In this document: in pieces, positions 10,265 to 18,930 of the stretch
How the letters are laid out: the number at the start of each line of letters is the position of its first letter
Numbering within the stretch: position 1 is the stretch's first letter
Source of the DNA: Gottschalkia purinilytica
Lineage (GTDB): Bacteria > Bacillota > Clostridia > Tissierellales > Gottschalkiaceae
Direction: 5' to 3'
Length of the DNA stretch: 64,000 nt
Assembly: GCF_001190785.1 (NCBI RefSeq)
Contig: NZ_LGSS01000001.1
Coordinates: 124,001-188,000, forward strand
Position numbers and translations under genes: made by a program
The notes under the pieces: generated by a model
Seen by the model: the letters and a program-made list of their open reading frames with translations, nothing else
Told to the model about the DNA's origin: nothing
Databases searched by the model: none

Positions 10265-11887
10265 GTGGTTAGAGATATAAAAATCTTTGACTCTAGCTTG
10301 AGAGATGGAGCTCAAGGAGAGGGCATATCCTTTTCTGTTAAAGATAAGATTAAGATTGTTAAAACATTAGACCAGCTGGGTGTTAGTTATATTGAAGCTG
10401 GAAACCCTGGCTCTAATTCAAAAGATTTAGAATTTTTCGAAGAATTAAAAAATATAGAACTAAAAAACTCTAAAATAGTAGCATTTGGAAGTACACGAAG
10501 AAAAGGAATTAGAGTTGAAGATGATAAAAATGTAATTGCTTTATTAACGGCTAATACTTCTGCCGTAGCAATATTTGGAAAGAGTTGGGATTTCCACGTT
10601 ACAGATATAATAAAAGCTACATTAGATGAAAATCTTGAAATGATTGAAGATACTATAAGATTTTTTAAAGAAAAAGGTAAAGAAGTTACTTTCGATGCTG
10701 AGCATTTTTTTGATGGATATAAAGCTAATCCAGAGTATGCTCTATCTGCTCTTAAGGCTGCTGCAAAATCAGGTGCTGACTATTTAACTTTATGTGATAC
10801 TAATGGTGGTTCTTTCCCTAACGAAATATATGAGATAACAAAAAAAGTTAAGGAATGCTTTCCTAATGTAAGTCTTGGAATTCACTGTCATGATGACTGT
10901 GGAATGGCTGTTGCAAATTCTATAATGGCAGTTGAAGCTGGTGTCACTCAAATTCAAGGTACTTTTATAGGGTTTGGTGAGAGATGTGGAAATACTAATC
11001 TTTCTACTGTAATACCAACTCTTCAACTAAAGAAACATTATAACTGTATTCAAAAAGATCAGATATCTAATCTCACTTCTACAGCAAGAAGCGTTGCAGA
11101 AATTAGTAATCTGGCTTTACTTAATAATACTCCTTATGTTGGAAGCAGTGCTTTTGCACATAAAGGTGGAATGCACATAGATGGAGTAACTAAATCTTCT
11201 GAATCTTTTGAACATATAAATCCTGAATTGGTTGGTAATCGAAGAAGATTTTTAATGTCAGAAGTTGCAGGTAGAAGTAGTATATTATCCTCTATACAGA
11301 AAATAAACAAAAATATAACTAAAGATTCTCCTGAAGCACAAAAAGTAATAGATGAACTTAAGCGCTTAGAGCATTTAGGCTATCAGTATGAAGGAGCTGA
11401 AAGTTCATTTGAATTAGTTGTAATGAAAGTTTTAGGAATGTATACTCCTAAATTTGAAATAGATTATTTCAAAACCATAGGTGAACATTCTGTAATTGGA
11501 GAAGAATTTAACTCCTCTAGTATCGTAAAGGTTAGTGTAGATGGTAAGGAAGAAATTACTGCTGCCCAAGGAAATGGTCCAGTTAATGCTTTAGACAAAG
11601 CTCTAAGAAAAGCTTTAGAGGTTTTTTATCCTGAACTTAGAGATGTCTATTTAACAGATTATAAAGTTAGAGTTTTAGATACTGAAAATACTACTTCTGC
11701 TAAAGTTAGAGTAATAATTGAATCTACAGATGGCAATAAAACTTGGAGTACTGTTGGAGTATCTTCCGATATTATAGAAGCAAGTCTTATTGCTCTAAGA
11801 GATTCAATAGAATATAAATTAATAGCTATAAAAAGTAAAAGTACAAATAATAATCTTATTAATCAAGTAAATGAAATAATAATTTAA
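10265..11887 (+). CDS. cimA: (R)-citramalate synthase
   Basis: A 540-residue enzyme that condenses acetyl-CoA with pyruvate to citramalate, which LeuCD and LeuB convert to 2-oxobutyrate for isoleucine. It belongs to the DRE-TIM (HMG-CoA lyase-like) family: FDSSLRDGAQGEGISFS at the N-terminus, LCDTNGG and GIHCHDDCGMAVANS for metal binding, and GSSAFAHKGGMHIDGV, which is typical of CimA rather than LeuA. A LeuA-like dimer domain for end-product feedback fills the last 130 residues. The frame is open upstream to a TTG inside the terminator, but the GTG at 10265 has AAGGAGG seven bases before it. It heads cimA-leuC-leuD-leuB and follows an Ile T-box, which supports CimA over 2-isopropylmalate synthase. 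Confidence 0.94.
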   Translation: MVRDIKIFDSSLRDGAQGEGISFSVKDKIKIVKTLDQLGVSYIEAGNPGSNSKDLEFFEELKNIELKNSKIVAFGSTRRKGIRVEDDKNVIALLTANTSAVAIFGKSWDFHVTDIIKATLDENLEMIEDTIRFFKEKGKEVTFDAEHFFDGYKANPEYALSALKAAAKSGADYLTLCDTNGGSFPNEIYEITKKVKECFPNVSLGIHCHDDCGMAVANSIMAVEAGVTQIQGTFIGFGERCGNTNLSTVIPTLQLKKHYNCIQKDQISNLTSTARSVAEISNLALLNNTPYVGSSAFAHKGGMHIDGVTKSSESFEHINPELVGNRRRFLMSEVAGRSSILSSIQKINKNITKDSPEAQKVIDELKRLEHLGYQYEGAESSFELVVMKVLGMYTPKFEIDYFKTIGEHSVIGEEFNSSSIVKVSVDGKEEITAAQGNGPVNALDKALRKALEVFYPELRDVYLTDYKVRVLDTENTTSAKVRVIIESTDGNKTWSTVGVSSDIIEASLIALRDSIEYKLIAIKSKSTNNNLINQVNEIII

Positions 11888-11915
11888 AATTATATTATAA
11901 TAGGAGGTTTTGATT

Positions 11916-13175
11916 ATGGGTATGACAATGACACAAAAAATATTAGCTGCTCATGCAGGTCTAGATAGCGTTAGAGCTGGACAATTTATAGAGGCTAAAC
12001 TTGACTTAGTTCTAGGAAATGATATTACTACTCCTGTAGCTGTAAATGAATTTAAAAAACTTAACTATGATTGTGTTTTTAATAAATCAAAAATCGCAAT
12101 AGTTCCTGACCACTTTACGCCTAATAAGGATATAAAGGCTGCTGAACAATGTAAATATATCCGTGAATTCGCTAAGGAGAAAGAAATAGAAAACTTCTTT
12201 GAAGTTGGCGAAATGGGTATAGAACATGCTTTAATCCCTGAAAAAGGATTAGTAGTTCCTGGAGATACAGTTATTGGAGCTGACTCTCATACTTGTACTT
12301 ATGGTGCATTAGGTGCATTTTCTACAGGTATAGGAAGTACTGACATGGCAGCTGGTATGGCAACTGGTAAAGCGTGGTTTAAAGTTCCTAGTGCTATTAA
12401 GTTTAATCTTACAGGTAAACCTCAAGGATATGTAAGTGGTAAAGACGTAATCCTTCATATTATAGGTATGATAGGTGTTGATGGAGCACTTTATAAATCT
12501 ATGGAATTCGTTGGTGAAGGGCTTAAACACTTATCAATAGACGACAGATTTACAATAGCTAATATGGCTATAGAAGCTGGTGCTAAAAATGGTATATTTT
12601 TAGTTGATGATATAACTTTAGAATATGTTAAAGAACACTCTACCAAAGAATATACTGTTTATGAGCCAGATGCAGATGCTGAATATGATGAGGTATATGA
12701 CATAGATTTAAGTACACTACGTCCTACAGTTTCATTCCCTCATCTACCAGATAATACTCGTACAATAGATGAAGTAGGAGATATTGATATAGATCAAGTA
12801 GTTATTGGTTCTTGTACAAATGGACGTATTTCTGACTTAAGAGTAGCTGCTGAAATATTAAAAGGTAAAAAAGTTAAAAAAGGTGTAAGAACTATAGTAT
12901 TCCCAGGAACTCAAAAAATATATCTAGACGCTTTAAGAGAAGGTCTTATAGAAATATTTATAGAAGCTGGTGTTAGCGTAAGCACTCCAACTTGCGGACC
13001 TTGTTTAGGAGGTCATATGGGAATACTTGCAAAAGGCGAAAGAGCCGTTGCAACTACAAACCGTAACTTCGTAGGTAGAATGGGCCATGTTGAGTCAGAA
13101 GTATATCTAGCAAGTCCAGCAGTAGCTGCCGCATCTGCTTTAACTGGAAAAATAACTAATCCAGAAAACTTATAA
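11916..13175 (+). CDS. leuC: 3-isopropylmalate/citramalate dehydratase, large subunit
   Basis: A 419-residue aconitase-family subunit that isomerises isopropylmalate for Leu and citramalate to methylmalate for Ile. It contains [13 protein letters not shown] and the cluster-binding cysteines in [10 protein letters not shown] and CGPCLGGH. The size matches the short archaeal and clostridial LeuC type, which pairs with a separate small subunit. The ATG at 11916 follows AGGAGG by eight bases; a TTG two codons earlier lies inside the ribosome site region. It lies 28 bases after cimA and 19 bases before leuD. Confidence 0.94.
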   Translation: MGMTMTQKILAAHAGLDSVRAGQFIEAKLDLVLGNDITTPVAVNEFKKLNYDCVFNKSKIAIVPDHFTPNKDIKAAEQCKYIREFAKEKEIENFFEVGEMGIEHALIPEKGLVVPGDTVIGADSHTCTYGALGAFSTGIGSTDMAAGMATGKAWFKVPSAIKFNLTGKPQGYVSGKDVILHIIGMIGVDGALYKSMEFVGEGLKHLSIDDRFTIANMAIEAGAKNGIFLVDDITLEYVKEHSTKEYTVYEPDADAEYDEVYDIDLSTLRPTVSFPHLPDNTRTIDEVGDIDIDQVVIGSCTNGRISDLRVAAEILKGKKVKKGVRTIVFPGTQKIYLDALREGLIEIFIEAGVSVSTPTCGPCLGGHMGILAKGERAVATTNRNFVGRMGHVESEVYLASPAVAAASALTGKITNPENL

Positions 13176-13194
13176 TATTTTAGGAGGAATAGAC

Positions 13195-13677
13195 ATGAAA
13201 AAGACAGGAAAAGTTTTTAAATATGGTGACAACGTAGATACAGACGTTATAATCCCTGCAAGATACTTAAATACTTCAGATCCTAATGAGTTAGCTAAAT
13301 ACTGTATGATAGATATAGATGAAGATTTTATTAAAAATGTAAAAAAAGATGACATCATAGTTGCTAATAAAAATTTTGGTTGTGGTTCTTCAAGAGAACA
13401 TGCTCCTTTAGCTATAAAAGCAGCTGGAGTATCGTGTGTTATAGCAAAAACTTTTGCTAGAATATTCTACAGAAACTCTATAAATATAGGTTTACCTATA
13501 TTAGAATGTCCTGAAGCTGTTGATAAAATAGATGCTGGTGATGAAATCGAAGTAAACTTTGTAGAAGGTAAAATAACTAACCTAACTAAAAATGAAACTT
13601 ATCAAGCTGAACCATTTCCAGAATTCATGCAAAAACTTATTAGTAAAGATGGATTAGTGAATTATATAAAAAAATAA
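13195..13677 (+). CDS. leuD: 3-isopropylmalate/citramalate dehydratase, small subunit
   Basis: A 160-residue swivel-domain partner of LeuC. The signatures [15 protein letters not shown] and [18 protein letters not shown] are present, together with [16 protein letters not shown]-like sequence (here [16 protein letters not shown]). This short type is the one expected with the 419-residue LeuC. The ATG has AGGAGG upstream. It sits between leuC and leuB in the operon. Confidence 0.95.
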   Translation: MKKTGKVFKYGDNVDTDVIIPARYLNTSDPNELAKYCMIDIDEDFIKNVKKDDIIVANKNFGCGSSREHAPLAIKAAGVSCVIAKTFARIFYRNSINIGLPILECPEAVDKIDAGDEIEVNFVEGKITNLTKNETYQAEPFPEFMQKLISKDGLVNYIKK

Positions 13678-13705
13678 TAATTTAGATAGCTTAGGAGGAA
13701 TAAAC

Positions 13706-14773
13706 ATGAATTATAATATAGCTGTAATCCCTGGCGATGGTATAGGTCCAGAGATAGTTGATGAAGCTTTAAAAGTTCTTAATAAAATAGGTGAAATTTA
13801 TGGTCATGAATTTAAATATACAGAAGTATTAGCTGGAGGAATTGCTATAGATGAAACTGGTAACCCTCTTCCAAATGAAACTGTAGACGTTTGTAAAAAA
13901 AGTGATGCTGTTCTATTAGGCGCTGTTGGTGGACCTAAGTGGGATACACTTCCTGGACATTTAAGACCAGAAGCTGGTCTTCTTAAAATAAGAAAAGAAT
14001 TAGGTTTATTTGCTAATTTACGTCCAGCATTACTTTATAAAGCCCTTAAAGATGCTTCTCCACTAAAACCAGAAGTAATCGGTGACAGTCTTGACATATG
14101 TGTTGTTCGTGAATTAACTGGAGGTATCTACTTTGGAGAAAGAGGACGTTCTGAAGATGGTCAAAGTGCATATGATACAGAGTCATATTCAGTTAAAGAA
14201 ATAGATAGAATCACGAGAGTTGCATTTGAAATAGCCAGAAAAAGAGGAAATCTTGTCACTAATATAGATAAAATGAACGTATTAGAAAGCTCTAGATTAT
14301 GGAGAGAAACTGTTCTTGAAGTAGCTAAAGATTATCCTGATGTTACTTTAAACCACTTACTAGTAGATAATGCTGCTATGCAGTTAGTTCGTGACCCTAA
14401 ACAATTCGATGTTGTGGTTACTACAAATATGTTTGGAGATATATTATCAGATCAAGCTAGTATGTTGACAGGATCTATAGGAATGCTTCCATCTGCTAGT
14501 TTAGCTGAAGGTAAATTTGGATTATACGAACCAAGTCATGGTTCAGCTCCAGATATTGCAGGACAAAATAAGGCTAACCCATTAGCTACTATTCTTTCTG
14601 TAGCTATGATGCTAAGATATTCATTTGACCTTGAAAATGAAGCAAAAGCTATTGAAACTGCTGTAGAATCTGTATTAGATAATGGGTATCGTACAGGAGA
14701 TATTTATAGCGAAGGGTGTAAGCTAGTTGGTTGTAAAGAAATAGGTGATTTAGTAGTAGATTACCTAAAATAA
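13706..14773 (+). CDS. leuB: 3-isopropylmalate dehydrogenase
   Basis: A 355-residue NAD-dependent beta-decarboxylating dehydrogenase. It has PGDGIGPEI at the N-terminus, the substrate-binding [13 protein letters not shown], the Lys/Asp catalytic region [16 protein letters not shown], and the cofactor region [20 protein letters not shown]. In this operon it should act on both isopropylmalate (Leu) and methylmalate (Ile, giving 2-oxobutyrate), as known for the citramalate pathway. The ATG follows AGGAGG. It is the last gene before a strong terminator. Confidence 0.96.
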   Translation: MNYNIAVIPGDGIGPEIVDEALKVLNKIGEIYGHEFKYTEVLAGGIAIDETGNPLPNETVDVCKKSDAVLLGAVGGPKWDTLPGHLRPEAGLLKIRKELGLFANLRPALLYKALKDASPLKPEVIGDSLDICVVRELTGGIYFGERGRSEDGQSAYDTESYSVKEIDRITRVAFEIARKRGNLVTNIDKMNVLESSRLWRETVLEVAKDYPDVTLNHLLVDNAAMQLVRDPKQFDVVVTTNMFGDILSDQASMLTGSIGMLPSASLAEGKFGLYEPSHGSAPDIAGQNKANPLATILSVAMMLRYSFDLENEAKAIETAVESVLDNGYRTGDIYSEGCKLVGCKEIGDLVVDYLK

Positions 14774-14791
14774 TGATAATAGCTTTAAATA

Positions 14792-14832
14792 AAAAACAGC
14801 AAGGATTTTTAAAATCCTTGCTGTTTTTTATT
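14792..14832. terminator. Bidirectional terminator between leuB and arsM
   Basis: AAAACAGCAAGGATTTT and its complement with T runs on both sides. It lies directly after leuB on the plus strand and about 65 bases after the extended arsM stop on the minus strand. Confidence 0.85.
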
Positions 14833-14894
14833 TATAAGGTTAAAGTACTTACCGTCAATAAAAGAAGCTATATTTTCAAGTCCACTATTTATAA

Positions 14895-15683
14895 TTACTT
14901 AGTAGCTGTAATGTACGCTGACATAATATACTCATCTACTTTTAAATTATGTCCCCACTTTTTAGCATATTCTTCTGATACCTCTTTAGTATCAATATTT
15001 ATATTCTTAAATCCAGAATTTTCTAAAATTCTTCTTAAGTCTTCAACTGAAGAAGCTCCAGTTACTCATCCACAGTATAATTTTTCATCATTTTTCATCT
15101 CATCTGTTAACTCATTTATAAGTATGACATCTGATATAGCGATTCTACCTCCAGTTTTAAGTACACGATATGCTTCATTATACACTCTTTGTTTATTAGG
15201 AGATAGATTTATAACACAGTTAGATATAATTACGTCTACTATATTATCTGCTACAGGAAGATTTTCGATTTCTCCTAATCTAAATTCTACATTCTTGTAG
15301 TTACCTTTTACTATATTTGATCGGGCTTTGCTAATCATTTCAGGTGTCATATCAACACCAATAACATGTCCATTTTCCCCCACTTTATTAGCTGCTAAAA
15401 AGGAATCAAATCCACCTCCACTTCCAAGGTCTAAAACAGTTTCTCCTTCTTTTAAGTTTGCTATTAACTGAGGATTTCCACATCCAAGTCCCATATTAGA
15501 TTCTTCTGGTACAGAAGTAATATCTTTTTTAGAGTATCCTATACTAGTAGATACTTTACTTGCAGATGCTTTTAATTTAGGTGCTCCACCGCAACAGCTT
15601 TTTTTAGATTTAGATTCTACTGCAATATTTTTATAACTTTCTCGAACAGATTTAATTATATTATCTTTTTTTAAATCATTCAC
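14895..15683 (-). CDS. arsM: Arsenite methyltransferase, candidate selenoprotein (in-frame UGA)
   Basis: This enzyme adds methyl groups from SAM to trivalent arsenic. Reading from the GTG at 15681-15683 (AAAGGAGATGG upstream), the frame meets TGA at 15066-15068 after 205 codons and then stays open for 56 more codons to TAA at 14895-14897, giving 262 residues. The part after TGA (VTGASSVEDLRRILENSGF and onward) is ordinary ArsM C-terminus. Family cysteines are present at 30/31, 68 (GLGCGNP) and 156 (NCVINL). The UGA, codon 206, falls where ArsM and human AS3MT have the fourth arsenic-binding cysteine (C-[IVL]-x-G-[AG]). A hairpin with a UCUUC/GAAGA stem and AGUU loop starts 13 bases after the UGA, as expected for a bacterial SECIS. 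A conventional caller would stop at 15066. The alternative is a nonsense mutation. arsR lies upstream in the same direction. Confidence 0.8.
15037..15068 (-). promoter_or_regulatory. Candidate bacterial SECIS hairpin with the UGA codon
   Basis: Directly after the UGA (complement of 15066-15068) the RNA reads GUAACUGGAGCU, then UCUUC, loop AGUU, GAAGA, CUU. The five upper pairs carry a four-base loop whose second base is G, 19 bases after the UGA. Three weaker lower pairs follow across a CU bulge. This meets the known bacterial pattern of a small-loop hairpin with an early loop G about 16-37 bases from the UGA. Short hairpins also occur by chance. Confidence 0.5.
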
Positions 15684-15823
15684 TTATATCCATCTCCTTT
15701 TTATGCTCATTTATTTTATACTATAACCATCCATTTTATTTATTTCTTATTTAAACTATAAAAGTATATATTTTTTAACTTTAATATGACATAGCGTTAA
15801 TTTTACAATATCTATTAACTCTT

Positions 15824-16108
15824 TTAGTCATTGGTTATATTACTTAGTTCCTCGATCATACCTATAATATCTAAAATCTTTCTATCTAAGATACTATAAT
15901 GTATCCACATCCCTTCTTTTCTAGCTTTTACGACTTTAGCTTCTCGTAATATTCTAAGGTGTTGTGACAAATTTGATTGACTAAATTCAACATCTTCATT
16001 TAATTTACAAACACAAAGTTCACCATCGGCTAATTTTTTTATTATTTTTAATCGTATTGGATGGGCAAGTGCTTTTAAAAGTTTTATCTCATTTTCTATT
16101 TGACTCAC
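15824..16108 (-). CDS. arsR: ArsR/SmtB-family metalloid repressor
   Basis: A 94-residue winged-helix repressor. The ELCVCKL sequence at residues 30-36 is the arsenite-binding cysteine pair of classical ArsR proteins. A helix-turn-helix follows (FSQSNLSQHLRILREA). In this family As(III) or Sb(III) binding releases DNA. It lies 140 bases upstream of arsM on the same strand, which supports an arsenic-inducible pair. The only usable start in frame is a GTG at 16106-16108. The purine-rich AAAGAG abuts this codon with no spacer, so translation may be leaderless or start differently. Confidence 0.9.
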   Translation of the reverse strand: MSQIENEIKLLKALAHPIRLKIIKKLADGELCVCKLNEDVEFSQSNLSQHLRILREAKVVKARKEGMWIHYSILDRKILDIIGMIEELSNITND

Positions 16109-16115
16109 CTCTTTT

Positions 16116-16149
16116 ACTATATAAGCATTTCCTAATATACTTATATAGT
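16116..16149 (-). promoter_or_regulatory. Probable ArsR operator
   Basis: A perfect 10-bp inverted repeat, ACTATATAAG / CTTATATAGT, separated by 14 bases and ending only 8 bases upstream of the arsR start. The position and symmetry fit autoregulation by an ArsR dimer. The promoter hexamers must overlap it. Confidence 0.6.
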
Positions 16150-16175
16150 ATACTAAAAATAAAATTATTTCAATA

Positions 16176-16232
16176 AAAAAACTCTTTCCTAGATTTGTTA
16201 TTCATCATAACCATTGCTAGAAAAGAGCTTTT
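16176..16232 (-). terminator. Terminator of the DUF2207 gene
   Basis: On the minus strand, CTCTTTTCTAG and CTAGGAAAGAG pair across about 24 bases, followed by TTTTTTT. It lies just after the gene stop at 16241. Confidence 0.75.
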
Positions 16233-16240
16233 ATTTTTAC

Positions 16241-18070
16241 TTAAAAACCACCAGCACCGCCTCCACCAGCGCCACCAGTTCCTCCTCCAGTGAAACCTCC
16301 TCCAGAACCTGTAGATGGCGATATGGTAGATTCAAATGATGAGTTTATACTTTTATTAAAATCACCATTATTACCAAATATAATATACCAGTATAGCCAA
16401 CTGTTAGTAAAGACTTGTTGCTTATATGAATTTTCTTCCTTTATATTAAACTTATCTACAATATCTTTATTTAAACCCAATGCTATAGAATATACAATAG
16501 AAAAATCTAAAGAATACTTTAATATATCTTCTATGTTCTCACTACCATTTAAGCTTTGAATGTATATTTTGAATTTTTTCCACTTATTATATTCTATATA
16601 TCCTTTATCACTTTTTCTTCCTATAAGATACGAGCTGTACATTATTCCGTATATAGATAATATTAATAATACAAATCCACTTAAAGCATTATAAACTAAT
16701 GCAATTATCGATATTACAATGAATGAGACAAAAATTATTAATAGTTTTGTTCCAATTTTTTTTGCTTTTTTATCAAAGTATTCTTTTCCGTAAATAGAGT
16801 TTTTAATTATATCTTTCCATTTATATATTTTTTCTTCTAGATCACTATCTTTCTTTTCTCCATATTTTTTTATTTTTTTAGTAGTTACAAATGTCCCATT
16901 ACCTATATCATTAATCAGTAAATTCATAAAATATTTTTCATGCTCTTTTAATTTATCATCTATATCTTTTATTTTAGTTATTTTAAAGTTTTGTATTTCT
17001 TCCTTATCCTTATCTTCCTTGTCAATATATTTATCTTTTCCTTCTTGTCGTATTCTCAAATACCCTTTTCTACACAAATCAAGTATAGTTGCCATAATGC
17101 TATCTGTAGAAACATATTTATTCATTATGAAGCTAACTTCTGCTGGAGTATTATCTGTCATTTCATAGTTATTATAATCTAAATTTAATAAATTTCTATT
17201 TCTTTTAAACTTAAAAAAGCTAATAAATAACGTTATTATGGCAAACCCACTTAATACAAAACTTATCTTATACAGTAATCTTCCTAGTTTTTTCTCAACT
17301 TGTTCTTTTCTCTTAATATCCTCAGCATATGCTTTCTCTTCACTCATTATTTCATCATATTTATTCTTCTTGACTATATTACTAGACTGTTTCACGAACT
17401 CTTTTGGAAACAATATCCTTACTGTAACATTGTTATTATCTGCTATGTCTTCAACTTTTACTTTTATAAGGTTACCATCACCATAGTTTATTTTACCATT
17501 TAAAGGTCCATGCCCAAATATTTTTACATCTTCTCTATTAAATGAATATGGCAATTTAAGATTAATTCTAAGTTTTTCTATATGATTTTCATTCTCTTTT
17601 CCAATAAAGTTATAGTAAAGTTCTCCTGTGTCATTATATTTTATTGCCACATTTTTAATGGTATAACTAATCCTAAATGTCTTTGATTCATCTTCAGATG
17701 GAGAAAAAACTTTTACTCTATATTCATCTTTATTATTTTCTATTACATATACTCCTTTGTCTCCTTTAGATGCTCTGTCAACTTTTCTATACTCATAATC
17801 TTTTTTCCCAGAATCAATTTCTTTAACTTTTATATCTTCTATTCCAGATGTTTTATTTAAAAGTATATTTCTAAATACTCCATTAAAGTATTTAGAAAAG
17901 CTAAATGTGATATCTTCTTGTATATGTAAATCTCCATTTTCTTTTAGTCTAGAATCTATTCTCCAATTAGTTATAGTAAGAGAATCATCAGCTTTTACTA
18001 CCTGCTGATATCCTAATAAAAATGTAAATATAAAGAATACTGAAAATATTACTTTCATTATTTTTTTCAT
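16241..18070 (-). CDS. DUF2207-family membrane protein with glycine-rich C-terminus
   Basis: About 609 residues. A signal sequence (MKKIMKVIFSVFFIFTFLLG) leads into a large external domain of the DUF2207 type, with FRNILL and DITFSFSKYFNGVFR early on. A membrane span lies near residue 275, a cytoplasmic segment near 300-450, then two more membrane spans. The last 20 or so residues are almost all Gly with a few Ser, Thr and Phe. The function of this family is not known. The start at 18070 is preferred over the ATG nine codons upstream because AAGGGGA sits ten bases before it. It is a single-gene unit with its own terminator. Confidence 0.85.
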   Translation of the reverse strand: MKKIMKVIFSVFFIFTFLLGYQQVVKADDSLTITNWRIDSRLKENGDLHIQEDITFSFSKYFNGVFRNILLNKTSGIEDIKVKEIDSGKKDYEYRKVDRASKGDKGVYVIENNKDEYRVKVFSPSEDESKTFRISYTIKNVAIKYNDTGELYYNFIGKENENHIEKLRINLKLPYSFNREDVKIFGHGPLNGKINYGDGNLIKVKVEDIADNNNVTVRILFPKEFVKQSSNIVKKNKYDEIMSEEKAYAEDIKRKEQVEKKLGRLLYKISFVLSGFAIITLFISFFKFKRNRNLLNLDYNNYEMTDNTPAEVSFIMNKYVSTDSIMATILDLCRKGYLRIRQEGKDKYIDKEDKDKEEIQNFKITKIKDIDDKLKEHEKYFMNLLINDIGNGTFVTTKKIKKYGEKKDSDLEEKIYKWKDIIKNSIYGKEYFDKKAKKIGTKLLIIFVSFIVISIIALVYNALSGFVLLILSIYGIMYSSYLIGRKSDKGYIEYNKWKKFKIYIQSLNGSENIEDILKYSLDFSIVYSIALGLNKDIVDKFNIKEENSYKQQVFTNSWLYWYIIFGNNGDFNKSINSSFESTISPSTGSGGGFTGGGTGGAGGGGAGGF

Positions 18071-18152
18071 AATACTTATTCCCCTTTTATAATGCATTGC
18101 TATATTTTAAAACAGTTAGATATTTTATATATTTTTCTATTTAAACTAATAA

Positions 18153-18770
18153 TTATTTTACAGAAACATACTCGTTTCCCTTTATATAAAACCTCCATAA
18201 ATAATCTTTAGCTTCTTCTGCATAGTCTATTCCTATACGCTTAGAATGTATTATATCAAACTTTTCTTCAAATTCTTGTTTCTTTATAAATATTTTATTT
18301 TCACATAGATCTTCTTTATTTAAACTTCTATCTATATTAAATGCCATACACAACTTACCAGGTCCATTAGTTAAATTTTTTATTTGCTTTTTATTTAACT
18401 CATTATAAGGCTTCTTAAATCTATTTAAAGCCATTTCATCTAATCCTTCAACAGGTTCCAATGCTCTTACTAGAACTGCTTCTGGTCTTCCTTCCTCTCT
18501 TGTAACTACATTAAAACAATTATACATTCCATATATAAGATATATATAAGCCACCCCAGGTTTACCATACATAACTTCTACTCTTGGTGTTCTTTTTCCT
18601 CCATAGGAATGTGCTGCTTTATCTATAGGCCCCATATATGCTTCTGTTTCAACTATTTTTCCTATTAGTTTCTTATTATCTACTTGATAAACCAATAGCT
18701 TTCCTAACAAATCTTTCGCTACCTCTATTGTATCTCTATTATAAAATTTTCTATCAAGTTTACTGTTCAT
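18153..18770 (-). CDS. DNA-3-methyladenine glycosylase (AAG/MPG family)
   Basis: A 205-residue base-excision repair enzyme that removes alkylated purines such as 3-methyladenine and hypoxanthine. The family signatures are clear: LLGKLLVYQ, the catalytic Glu region ETEAYMGPIDKAAHSYGGKRT, the MYGKPGVAYIYLIYGMYNCFN block, and NGPGKLCMAFNI near the C-terminus. Length is normal. GGAGG precedes the ATG. It is not obviously linked to its neighbours. Confidence 0.93.
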   Translation of the reverse strand: MNSKLDRKFYNRDTIEVAKDLLGKLLVYQVDNKKLIGKIVETEAYMGPIDKAAHSYGGKRTPRVEVMYGKPGVAYIYLIYGMYNCFNVVTREEGRPEAVLVRALEPVEGLDEMALNRFKKPYNELNKKQIKNLTNGPGKLCMAFNIDRSLNKEDLCENKIFIKKQEFEEKFDIIHSKRIGIDYAEEAKDYLWRFYIKGNEYVSVK

Positions 18771-18833
18771 TTTTCCTCCTTAAATTCTCGATATTTACTA
18801 TATATTATAACTTAATAATCTAAAAAAATAATA

Positions 18834-18885
18834 AAATCTCTAGCTTTTCAAAATTAATATTAAATATTTGAAAAATTAGAGATTT
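18834..18885 (-). terminator. Terminator of metA
   Basis: AAATCTCTAGCTTTTCAAA pairs imperfectly with TTTGAAAAATTAGAGATTT. On the minus strand a TTTTATTATTTTTTT tail follows. It lies 46 bases past the metA stop. Confidence 0.75.
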
Positions 18886-18930
18886 ATCATAGACATTATA
18901 CTAAGTCTTAACTTTGTAAGCAAATAATTC

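Noticed and set aside
14773-15300. Plus-strand open frame of 175 codons after leuB
   Set aside because: It is antisense to arsM and crosses the leuB terminator, with no ribosome site.
15066-15683. arsM as a simple truncated gene or pseudogene ending at TGA
   Set aside because: The 56 codons after TGA remain in frame and conserved in type, the replaced residue is a catalytic Cys, and a SECIS-like hairpin follows. A recent nonsense mutation is still possible but less likely.
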